A DNA stretch of 64,000 nucleotides from Linnemannia hyalina (lineage: Eukaryota > Mortierellomycota > Mortierellomycetes > Mortierellales > Mortierellaceae), in contig JAHRHY010000009.1 of NCBI GenBank assembly GCA_019671135.1, positions 1,426,001-1,490,000 of the forward strand, in the 5' to 3' direction. Shown one piece after another: positions 56,004 to 64,000 of this stretch. Position numbers and translations under genes: made by a program. A model generated the notes under the pieces. The model did no database searches. It saw nothing but the letters and a program-made list of their open reading frames with translations, and had not been told where the DNA came from. The stretch's first letter is position 1, and each line of letters starts with the position of its first letter.

Positions 56004-56789
56004 AAATAACATAATAACCGTACCAGCAACCAACAAATAACAAACAAGTCCAAAAAAAGAACGAGAAGAGGAGTTTACTGTTTTTTCGGAGGATGAGCGT
56101 GTTTGTTTGCCTGAACTGGTAAGGCGGCTGTGTTGGTAGGATTGCTCAACATCTCTGTCTTGCCCCTTTTTCCAAACCGAGAAAGGAGTAGCGAAAATTA
56201 ATCATGAAAGGAAAAAAAAGAAAGGGGGAGAAAGACGAGGGGTGTTGGCGACAAAGCCTCGACGGGGAATGGGTAGATGGCGGTTCTCTCGCTACTGCGC
56301 TCGTTTCTTTTGATGCATATGAGTTAGTCCTGCCTGCTTATGCTTTTGTGGCTGTAGATATGCGCCTGGTTAAACTTCCTTCCAAGGATTCGTTCCCTCG
56401 CGACACATGCCGCGACCATAAGCCCAAGCATTTGATTTTTTCATTCCTATGGATTGTCCCTTCTAACCCGGCGGTGTCTAGTTATTTTCTTTTTGCATGA
56501 CAGTATGTCCCGCGGATTGATCTTCCCTTATATCTCATTCCTTTGTTGTTGGTTGGCCTGGCTGTGCCTGCAGTTGAGAACCCACGGACGTATCGACCCC
56601 ATTGCCACTGGTAATCCTGTCGAGAGACACACCCAAAGGGCGTTGCTGCCGGTGACGAGTAATGGACAGAGTGTTCTTCAAACTCTTTCTTTTCGCTTTT
56701 CTTCCTTCTCGTTTTTAGTTTCATCTTCGCCCTTCTGCACCATCAAACCTCTTCTTGTACCACTCCCCAACGCATACAATATTCAAACC
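56004..56789. promoter_or_regulatory. intergenic between kelch genes 3 and 4
   Basis: This is 786 bp. The frame of paralogue 4 stays open back to 56454, but that extension lacks a good start and would bury the signal peptide 112 residues inside. I therefore treat it as leader. Confidence 0.5.
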
Positions 56790-58889
56790 ATGCGGTGGAG
56801 CCAAGCACTCTGTATACCCTGCCTTTCTCACTCACTCATACCCCTCACCTTGTTCCACATCCTTCTATCCACCCCAATACAAGCCCAACAAGCATTCACC
56901 CCGATCCCATACTTCTTTAGTCACTCCAACTTCATTGAAAAAGTAGCCCTCTATGTTCACGGCGGGAAACCCAACACAAATGCGAACAGTTCCGACCAAA
57001 CCTTCTACCTAGACCTCTCCCGACCTTGGTCAACCTCCTCCCCTGTCTTCATCTCCATCGCCAGCAAGTTTCCTTCCCAGGGGACTACCAGCACACTTAT
57101 CAACAATAACTCGGAATGGCTCATGATCTTTAACAGGACTGTGTACACGTACACGTTCAGGAACGCCCAGTGGAGTGAACCGACAGTTGACCCGAATCTG
57201 AATTTGAACCCGAATATGCCCATGGTCTTTGACCCAACCCAGAAGCAGGTCTATATCATTAATGGGTATGTCAACGTCAAGGGTGGTGGAGTCCTTGGTA
57301 CTATGCAGTACGACCCTTCGGTGCCGACGGTCATGAAACCAATGCGCGAGTCCACGCGCCTGCTGCTCGATGGCGGATATGCCGCAGTCTGGAGTACGGC
57401 TTTGAACATTGTCGTTGCCTATGGAGGGTTCGTCCGGTCCACCCCACCAACTTACTCGGAGACGCTGTATGAGTTCAACCCACAGAACCCGAAATTCCTC
57501 AGCATGGGCGGGACCAACTCCCCGGCGGCGCGGTATGGACATTGTATGGTCGAGGCCTACAATGGGTCACAGATCATTTTGTTTGGAGGAGTCGACCAGA
57601 ACTATGCACCGTTGTCGGACCTGCATATCCTGGACGTTGCGACCTTGACCTGGACTCGACAGGAAGTGGCCAGTCCACCACTTGGTCGAGCCTACCCCTG
57701 CTGTGCGGTGACGGATGATATGTTTGTGGCATGGAGTGGAGCGCAGTGGGACAAGGATGTTGAGGAGTTCAAGGTTATTGACAAGGAGATCACCATCGTC
57801 TTTAACCTGAAGACGAAGCAGTGGCAGTCGACCTTCTCACCTGACCCTGTAGTCCTCCCCTCGGCGACATCGGATCATGGAAACACAACAACAGCAGCCG
57901 CAACAGGACACGCCGCAGCATCGGCGACCACGACTCCTGCGGAGCATGAAGTATCAATTGAGGCGGTTGTTGGAGGAGTAGTTGCAGGACTTGCGGTGGC
58001 ACTAGTCGTTGCTGCAGTATTGCTTTATGTCTGTCGGATGAGAGCCAAGAAGAAAGGTTGGACATGGAAGCTATTGTCGGGAAAGGACGACTCGCTACCG
58101 CCATTGGACCAGAAAAATTCGACCAATGCAGCAGTCGCCCCAGTAGTCGCCCCAGCAGGAAGCAGCGTAGCAGAAGATGCGGCACTGAACAGACACAGTC
58201 ATGGTGGAGGCGACAACGATGGTGACGACAACAACGACGACCACCACAGTCTTCACGGCGCCGGGACTAGGAGCGAAATGACAAGTCTTAAGAGCGAAGC
58301 CCTTTCTAGATATGGATTAAGGATCGGAAATCACAATTTTGTCAAACTCGAATCGGCCAACTCGTCTGAGATGGGACCTATCTTCCAAATGATCCAAATC
58401 CACAACCCAGCCGAAATTCTTTCATCCCCCTCATTGCCCATTTCCCAAGAAAAGCAACAGCAACAACAGGAAGAGCCGCCCATGAGCCCCTCGACGATCT
58501 GTCTGATACCCTACTCTCCAATCACCTCGCCTATCACACCCCACAGCAACGCCCCACCAAACACTAGCATCATGTCGGTCGCAGCGGCGTTCGCAACCTC
58601 ATCTTCAACAGCACGTCCACAAGTCCCGAGCACACAAACAAGCGTGGAAGTCTCGACAGGGTCAGTCGGAGAAGTCCCGGTGGTGTCAAGTGAATTGGAC
58701 GAGCAATGGACTGCAGCAGCGGTTGCATTAGCCAAGGAGGGCGAGACGAGGGTGGAAAAAGGCGAGAGGAGGAATCCACAAGTTCTTACCAAGAAGGCCG
58801 ATTTTATTGATACATTAGACCTGACCGAATACGAGAAGTTGGTCATCCCCGCCAGAAACCCTCATGTCCTTGTTGACGTTGAAGAATAA
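56790..58889 (+). CDS. kelch-ectodomain single-pass membrane protein, paralogue 4
   Basis: A single exon encodes 699 aa. ATG 56790 (MRWSQALC) is chosen because it places a signal peptide (LIPLTLFHILLSTPIQA) at the N-terminus, as in the paralogues. The propeller segments are ALYVHGG, GHCMVEAYNGSQIILFGGV, LSDLHILDVATLTWTR, FVAWSGA and ITIVFNLKTKQWQS. A membrane helix lies at ~392-418 (AVVGGVVAGLAVALVVAAVLLYV). The tail has about 280 residues and includes KLESANSSEMGPIF (from residue 519), matching the motif in paralogue 2, plus His/Asp-rich and Gln-rich stretches. The stop codon lies inside AATAAA (58885-58890). Confidence 0.87.
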   Translation: MRWSQALCIPCLSHSLIPLTLFHILLSTPIQAQQAFTPIPYFFSHSNFIEKVALYVHGGKPNTNANSSDQTFYLDLSRPWSTSSPVFISIASKFPSQGTTSTLINNNSEWLMIFNRTVYTYTFRNAQWSEPTVDPNLNLNPNMPMVFDPTQKQVYIINGYVNVKGGGVLGTMQYDPSVPTVMKPMRESTRLLLDGGYAAVWSTALNIVVAYGGFVRSTPPTYSETLYEFNPQNPKFLSMGGTNSPAARYGHCMVEAYNGSQIILFGGVDQNYAPLSDLHILDVATLTWTRQEVASPPLGRAYPCCAVTDDMFVAWSGAQWDKDVEEFKVIDKEITIVFNLKTKQWQSTFSPDPVVLPSATSDHGNTTTAAATGHAAASATTTPAEHEVSIEAVVGGVVAGLAVALVVAAVLLYVCRMRAKKKGWTWKLLSGKDDSLPPLDQKNSTNAAVAPVVAPAGSSVAEDAALNRHSHGGGDNDGDDNNDDHHSLHGAGTRSEMTSLKSEALSRYGLRIGNHNFVKLESANSSEMGPIFQMIQIHNPAEILSSPSLPISQEKQQQQQEEPPMSPSTICLIPYSPITSPITPHSNAPPNTSIMSVAAAFATSSSTARPQVPSTQTSVEVSTGSVGEVPVVSSELDEQWTAAAVALAKEGETRVEKGERRNPQVLTKKADFIDTLDLTEYEKLVIPARNPHVLVDVEE

Positions 58890-60225
58890 AAAAACAGCCA
58901 TGTAAATATTAGCAAAGCATGGAATGGACCGAGTTCGTCTGATAAGATTCACCCATGTTGCACCAACCATTGGTGCCACCAAGCAAAGAGAAAGACATGA
59001 AAGGAGTAGAAGATCATTCTGAAATCCTAATCCTAATCCTAATCCTAATTCTAATTCTAATTCTAATTCTTGAGAATTAGAAAGCCCCTTCTCTCTCGTT
59101 CTTCTCTCCTCTCTTTCTTGTCCCCTCTTCTTCCTCATTTTTGTCTCCTGGTTATGGGCTTGAGGCAATGCAAAGAGAGAGGTGCGATTAATCTGTCTTG
59201 ACCTTTTGCATCGCCCAATGCGCCAAATCGAATTTGCATGATACTTCACCTCCTTTTTCCCTCTCCCCCTCACGAGCTCAATTTCCACCTCAGCTTAGCC
59301 CCTTCCCTCCCTGCACGTTTATTTTTACCCGGGCAAACGAAGGATAGCAACGACTTTTCTTTCCCTTCTCCTTGTGCGCTTTGCAACTCGTTCACCTCTG
59401 CCGTCTTCTCCTTTTCTTTATTTTTTGTTCAGTTTCGCTGTCCGCAAGCCAACGCCGTCCATGTCTGTCCTCGGCCATCAATTCATTGTAACCCGCGTCG
59501 TCACAGCCTGTGCCTTCTTGACCTGAATGATTCATGCAAGGTTTATCTTACTCTACCAATGCAAGGGAGGCGCGCCTCATATCCGCGCCTTGACGGCATT
59601 ACAAATGCCAGCTCAACAAAGCAAGGAGGAGTGGTCATCTCCATTCTGGGTACTCTGTCTCATCCAAGAACGACCATGGGAGAGGATCAAAAGAAGGGAG
59701 AAACTCCAGATTTGTTTTTAAGCACAGCCACTCGCCAGGAGATAAATTTCGGGCTGTTTTCCTTTTTTTTTCCCGTCCGCCCTGGAAGTAGAGGAGACAT
59801 TTTTTGGGGTGTGTGCGTGTGTTTCTCTAGTGGGCGAAGCGCATATGAGTAGAGGCAATGCATCACCTCCGAATAGACAGAACCATGACGGATCATAAAA
59901 AGAGCGAAAACAATAAAAATAGCCCAGCTCTCTTCTTCTTTTTAATGTTTTCAAGGCTGCGATCTACATTTTTTTTTAGTTCTTTTCTTCTTTCTTTTGC
60001 TGGGTTTCCATGGTATCCACCATTTAGTACCGTTGTCTTTTATTTTCTCACTTTTCTCACCTTTTCTCTTTTGGTCACTCCCTATTACATTGCTCTTCCA
60101 CCTTCCTCTCATCATCTCTAGTATCACCACACCCAGTTCTTTCTCTGACACCATCAAGCTTCTCTTCAACCACAAAAACAAACACAGAAAGAGCAGACAC
60201 TACCACCCCTTCTTCGCCTTCAATA
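58890..60225. other. intergenic with telomere-like hexamer array
   Basis: This is 1.34 kb after kelch paralogue 4. It contains eight AATCCT/AATTCT hexamers (59023-59070) ending in a hairpin, then pyrimidine-rich sequence leading to the gene at 60226. No gene is seen. Confidence 0.5.
59023..59082. repeat. TTAGGA/TTAGAA hexamer array with terminal inverted repeat
   Basis: Four AATCCT and four AATTCT units run head to tail (TTAGGA and TTAGAA on the other strand). Their end (59061-59070) pairs with 59073-59082 as a perfect 10 bp inverted repeat around a 2 nt loop. Confidence 0.9.
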
Positions 60226-61290
60226 ATGCGGTCCATACGACATCTCCTCATCTTACTCACCCTTTTCATATCCTTGGCCACAATCACCACTCATGCCCTG
60301 CCAACAGAACTCATCCCTGTCCCCAAAGGAGCTTTATGGCCGTGGTCCTGGAACAACGGATCCCTCTTATGGATCTCCTACATCCATCTTGCAGCCGGTG
60401 CAGGAGGTGTGCTGCTATTGTTCATCATCATGGCGGCGTTCTTTTATTTCAGGAAGCGGCGGGAGGATAGGCGATATGAGATGTTGGTTGAGGAGGGTGG
60501 TGAGGAGGGGACGTTGAATGTTACCAGTCGTGGTGGGGTTGAGGCTGAAACTGGAACTGGAGCTGCGCGTAGTGGGGGTGGACATGGACATGTTGTCACA
60601 TACTTGCACCATGAGCGATCACTCTCGCAGCATTCGTCACAACAACACACTGCAGCTTTTGTTGGGCAGGCTCAACCGCAGATGAGCGAGATTAGACATG
60701 GTACGGTCTACTACTCTGAGAAAGCACCCATCCAGATCCAGACACACGATCCCATCACCGGATACCCGTTTCCTCAAGGCAAAGTCCAGTTCTTTGAACT
60801 CTCCACCACCGCCGATGCTACTGCCACCACCACCGCCGCCAACACCGTTACCAGCTCCCCGACTACCGAAAGAAGCGAGATCGATTTCAAGGAAGGCTCC
60901 GGCAGCGAGGACGGCAAAAAGGAGGGAAAAAAGACGCCCATCTCTTTGAACCAACTCCCAGAAAGGCTCTATTCTCACCCCCCACCCGAACTCCACCACA
61001 AGTTGTCTTCTCTGTCGGTCACTTCTGCTGCGACATTGCCGGTTTCAACTCCTGCTCATGTGCACCCAAAGGGGGGAGGGAGTGAAGATGGCTTGAAGAA
61101 CGGCAAAGCCGTCACCACCGCCGTCGTCACCCAGTCTCAGGCAAAGAAGGGTGTGCCGTCACCTCCAGCGGGGTCTAAGGATCCCAAGGCCATGCCAAAG
61201 GCTCAGCTGAAGAGGGGCGTTTCGGTGTCCAAGAGCTCTAAGACCAAGAAAGCTCCTTTAACCACAATCAAACCCAAACCATTTACATAA
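60226..61290 (+). CDS. small single-pass membrane protein with long cytoplasmic tail
   Basis: A single exon encodes 354 aa. The signal peptide (LLILLTLFISLATITTHA) is followed by only about 30 extracellular residues with several Trp (ALWPWSWNNGSLLW). A membrane helix at ~55-77 (AAGAGGVLLLFIIMAAFFYF) precedes RKRREDRR. The ~275-residue tail is Thr/Ser/Pro/Gly-rich and ends strongly basic (KAQLKRGVSVSKSSKTKK). No kelch repeats are present. The layout of signal, one helix with an RKRR stop-transfer and a variable tail resembles the four upstream kelch genes, which share its strand and lack of introns. A propeller-less relative or partner is possible but unproven. I do not recognise a family. Confidence 0.7.
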   Translation: MRSIRHLLILLTLFISLATITTHALPTELIPVPKGALWPWSWNNGSLLWISYIHLAAGAGGVLLLFIIMAAFFYFRKRREDRRYEMLVEEGGEEGTLNVTSRGGVEAETGTGAARSGGGHGHVVTYLHHERSLSQHSSQQHTAAFVGQAQPQMSEIRHGTVYYSEKAPIQIQTHDPITGYPFPQGKVQFFELSTTADATATTTAANTVTSSPTTERSEIDFKEGSGSEDGKKEGKKTPISLNQLPERLYSHPPPELHHKLSSLSVTSAATLPVSTPAHVHPKGGGSEDGLKNGKAVTTAVVTQSQAKKGVPSPPAGSKDPKAMPKAQLKRGVSVSKSSKTKKAPLTTIKPKPFT

Positions 61291-61478
61291 ATATTCAGAT
61301 ATACACTATCAAATACATAAAAACTACTGTCTTTCCTCATCTCGTCAGGGCCAAGAGGAAGAAAAAGAAGAGATGTATGAAGAAAGAATGAGGTTGTAAT
61401 TTCAAAGATTAAAAGAGCAAAAAACGCACTGGTGCACAATTAAAAAGAAAGAACAAAAGGTATTCTGACTGATCTGTT

Positions 61479-63569
61479 TCAAACAGTAGACAAAGGGCGA
61501 GGGGAATCATCCAGCTTTTCAACAGGGCGTCTCGCAGCATCCTCCAACTCCTGAATGTCACCCTGCTCAACAGTATCCCTATCATCGTCACTACCATCCA
61601 TGGCAACCTTCTTGATTAAGAACGAGGCCAAAAACGCGATCCCCGAAAGCGCAGCCAACAAGATAAAAAACTTTTGAAGACCCTCCACAAACGCCTTCAA
61701 TACCGGCTCTCTGAACTCAGGCGCCAGATCCGCAATACCCTTGATGTTCTGGGCATACTTGCTAGCGTTAGCGTTACTGAGGCTGCTCTGAACCAGAGTT
61801 CCACCGAGGGCGACTCCAAAGACACCACCAAATGTGCGGAGGAGGGTCCAGAGGGAGGTACTCAAGGCCATGTCGGCAGGGTTCGTGAGTTGAGCGTGCA
61901 CTGCGAGGAGTTGTGTATTGACGACGGCGCCGAGGGAAACGCCTTGGACTAGGAGGACTCCGACCATTCGACCACGGCTTGTGTTTTCGTCAAAGAGGAC
62001 CATGAGACCCGTGGAGAGGACACCGGCGAACCAGCCAAAGATGATGAACTCCTTGTAGGTGCCCCAACGACTCGTCAGTTGACCAACAACAATGGCAACC
62101 GCGGAGGACATGCAGACATAAGGGAGGAGCTCGACGCCAGACTCGATTGCTGACGCACCATGGACGGCTTGAGAGTACAACGGCAGGAAGAAGAGCAAAC
62201 CCATGGAGACAAAACCGTCGACAAAGACTGGGAAGTATGTCATCCCCAACGACAGAGTGCCCAACAACCGGAGGGGAATAATCGGGTTGGCCGCAACCTT
62301 CCACTCGTTGACCAAGAAGGCGACCATGACCAGGACACCGATAATCAAAAGACACAAGATCACGGCTGAGTCCCATTCATACTTGGCATCCGCACCCCAG
62401 TTCAACCCCAAGAGGATCATAATAATCGCACCAATCAATAGCCCAATTCCCACATAGTCCAAAGACCGCATCGCCGTCCCCAGGGACAAGTTCTTTGGTC
62501 GGTTCATGTGCAGGAACACGACCAACAGAGTCATACCCACTGCACCGACAGGGAGATTGATATAAAACGCCCAGCGCCAGGTGACATTGTCGGCAAAAAT
62601 TCCGCCGAGAAGGGGACCAAAGACGGAGGCGAGGGCATAGACAAAGGCAGTGAGGGACTGATACTTGCCGCGGTTGCGGAGGGGGACAATATCGGCGACG
62701 AGGATCAGGGAGAGAGTGAGGATGCCACTTCCGCCAATGCCTTGGACGGCGCGGCCCAGGATCAGCATGTTCATCGACTGGGCTGCTCCACAGAGAGCTG
62801 ACCCAACAAAGAACACTGCATTTGCGAACATCCTATGACACAACAGCCACCAATGAATAAAAGGCCTGGTTAGTTCAATCCTACAATACCCACCAAAAAA
62901 ATTCAAGCAAAAAATCTCACCCAACTCAACAATATAGCGCCAAAAAAAAACATACATAGTTCGCTTACGCCCGGCGAGGTCAGCAGCAATACCATAGAGC
63001 GGCTGGATGGCCGTCATGGTCAACAGAAACCCAGTGCCGACCCAAGAAATCTCAGAAAAGTTATTAAAGTCCTTGGAGATCGACGGCAAGGCAGTGGTGA
63101 CGATCGACTGGTCCAGCGCAGCAAGGAACAATACCATGAGGATCCCCAGGAAGACGACCATCTGGCGGCTCTTGGACATGGGATTCTTGGGTCCGTAGTC
63201 TTGTCCCTGCTGTTGCGCAACTGGGGCAGTCTTCGTAGTTGTAGCTTCCGAGGGAGTAGTTGAGTCGCGAGCGACGGAGGCTCGGGGAAGAAAGCCGGGG
63301 GAAGCTGCAGAGGAGGTGGTGGGGTGGTCGTAGTGCTCTTTGCCGGCGGCGGTGAAGGAGGAAGAAGAGGAGAGGGATGAAGCCTGAGAAGAGTCGAAAG
63401 AAAGGGGGGTTGGGTGGGGAGTGCGAGTGTCACTGTTGGTCACTGAAGCCCTAGCAGACGCGTCAAAGGTCAACTGCGCAGTGTTGGAAACTTGTTCAAC
63501 AGTACCTCTCTCGAGGGGGTGGGCCGAGTGCGGCGAGTCGTCGGCGAGGGTGGGAGAGCTGGTGTCCAT
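61479..63569 (-). CDS. MFS multidrug exporter, DHA2 (14-helix) type
   Basis: Two exons are inferred, 63569-62956 and 62832-61479, giving 655 aa. The intron (62833-62955, GTATGT...CATAG) is 123 bp with no in-frame stop, so the unspliced frame reads through as 696 aa. Splicing is preferred because it joins AGRKRTM directly to MFANAVFFVGSALCG, the normal helix 2 - loop A - helix 3 sequence. An N-terminal Ser/Thr-rich cytosolic region of ~130 residues precedes helix 1 (VVFLGILMVLFLAALDQSIV), whose LDQSIVTTALPSI motif marks drug:H+ antiporters. GRAVQGIGGSG (helix 4) and GPLLGGIFAD (helix 5, motif C) follow. The plasma-membrane exporter's substrate is not visible. The tail is acidic. Confidence 0.9.
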   Translation of the reverse strand: MDTSSPTLADDSPHSAHPLERGTVEQVSNTAQLTFDASARASVTNSDTRTPHPTPLSFDSSQASSLSSSSSFTAAGKEHYDHPTTSSAASPGFLPRASVARDSTTPSEATTTKTAPVAQQQGQDYGPKNPMSKSRQMVVFLGILMVLFLAALDQSIVTTALPSISKDFNNFSEISWVGTGFLLTMTAIQPLYGIAADLAGRKRTMYVFFWRYIVELGEIFCLNFFGGYCRIELTRPFIHWWLLCHRMFANAVFFVGSALCGAAQSMNMLILGRAVQGIGGSGILTLSLILVADIVPLRNRGKYQSLTAFVYALASVFGPLLGGIFADNVTWRWAFYINLPVGAVGMTLLVVFLHMNRPKNLSLGTAMRSLDYVGIGLLIGAIIMILLGLNWGADAKYEWDSAVILCLLIIGVLVMVAFLVNEWKVAANPIIPLRLLGTLSLGMTYFPVFVDGFVSMGLLFFLPLYSQAVHGASAIESGVELLPYVCMSSAVAIVVGQLTSRWGTYKEFIIFGWFAGVLSTGLMVLFDENTSRGRMVGVLLVQGVSLGAVVNTQLLAVHAQLTNPADMALSTSLWTLLRTFGGVFGVALGGTLVQSSLSNANASKYAQNIKGIADLAPEFREPVLKAFVEGLQKFFILLAALSGIAFLASFLIKKVAMDGSDDDRDTVEQGDIQELEDAARRPVEKLDDSPRPLSTV

Positions 63570-64000
63570 CTTCTGGAGACGGTGGGGGTGAAAGGATGTG
63601 TGGTTGTGGACGAGGAAGACAAGAAGCTTTCCTTTTTTTTCTGGTGGAGTTGAGGGTGGTGAAAAAATTGTAAGAGAGAGGGATAGTCAAAGGATGCGCT
63701 TTATACTTTTCAGCGTTGGCCAGGCGTACGTGAATTGACGTCTGGCGTACTAAAAGTGAATCGGTTGACTGGAGGTAGGCGAATGAAGGCACACCGGCTC
63801 CCATCATCTACATTAGGCCTATAAATGGAAGAACAGCAGGTGAAAATAGGACAGATCAAGGTAGGATAACGGGGAAAATGGACCATGGTAAGGAAAAACA
63901 ACAATTAAAGCTTCGGTACTAAAGCAGCAGAGTTTTATTTTTTGGGTTACGAGTTGAAGGTTATCATTGGTTCATTCGTCGCACAAAGGGTAGAATTGGG
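63570..64000. promoter_or_regulatory. promoter region of the MFS exporter
   Basis: This is 431 bp upstream of the minus-strand MFS gene. TTTATA at 63700-63705 reads TATAAA on the minus strand, 131 nt before the ATG. No further gene is seen before the window ends. Confidence 0.5.

Noticed and set aside
56454..56789. 112-residue N-terminal extension of kelch paralogue 4
   Set aside because: Would place the signal peptide internally, unlike the three paralogues; the ATG at 56790 fits the family.
62951..62970. alternative donor GTAAGC in the MFS intron
   Set aside because: Consensus is good, but phase 1 does not match the CATAG acceptor; the GTATGT donor 13 nt later gives the correct phase and family sequence.
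1..64000. tRNA, rRNA, CRISPR or transposon content
   Set aside because: No cloverleaf with A and B boxes, no rRNA core sequence, no spaced direct-repeat array, and no transposase or reverse transcriptase reading frame was seen by eye.

Overview
The window is nuclear DNA of a filamentous fungus, most likely Mortierella or a close relative (Mortierellomycota). The strongest clue is a gene at 27789-30380 encoding a cytochrome-b5-fused fatty acid desaturase very close to the Mortierella alpina delta-5 (arachidonate-forming) desaturase as I remember it. Short GT-AG introns (mostly 60-440 bp), CT-rich leaders before start codons, long Gln/Ser/Thr/Pro low-complexity stretches and one-gene-one-promoter spacing fit the same group. 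I see no rRNA, tRNA, CRISPR array or recognisable transposon. Gene models were built by hand from open frames, splice-site consensus, codon phase and protein continuity.

Left part (1-20 kb): a type II membrane protein with a beta-rich, DUF4097-like ectodomain (996-2686), an F-box protein (3155-5524), a long disordered protein ending in a UBZ-like CCHC finger (5898-9227, minus), a three-Myb-repeat plus five-C2H2-finger transcription factor (9482-12139, minus), a 3.3 kb divergent gap, a protein with repetitive Pro/Ala/Val/Glu sequence and a C-terminal CBM48/AMPK-type glycogen-binding domain (15425-18233), and NF-YC/Hap5 (18939-20140).

Middle part (20-44 kb): a 12-exon PX-type phospholipase D (20616-26565, minus), the delta-5 desaturase (27789-30380, minus), and complex I subunit NDUFS5 (31115-31991), which is divergent from the desaturase across a 734 bp promoter containing a perfect CRE palindrome. 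Next come an LRR protein with an N-terminal Gly-2 myristoylation-like start and an LRRC58-like Cys motif (33725-37124), a DTWD1-type tRNA acp3U transferase (37299-38675), a HAD phosphatase with two HxTx motifs suggesting a 2H phosphoesterase partner (39400-42204), and a monocarboxylate-transporter-like MFS protein (42594-44344, minus).

Right part (44-64 kb): after a 3.6 kb gene-free gap there is a same-strand array of four intronless paralogues (47964-58889). Each has a signal peptide, a kelch beta-propeller ectodomain of about 370 residues, one membrane helix and a long divergent cytoplasmic tail. A fifth small single-pass protein without the propeller (60226-61290) and a DHA-type MFS exporter (61479-63569, minus) follow. 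This surface-protein array is the best candidate here for an undescribed system, possibly environmental or partner sensing. The HAD/2H RNA-repair-like protein, the Myb-zinc-finger fusion and the LRRC58-like protein are the next most interesting.
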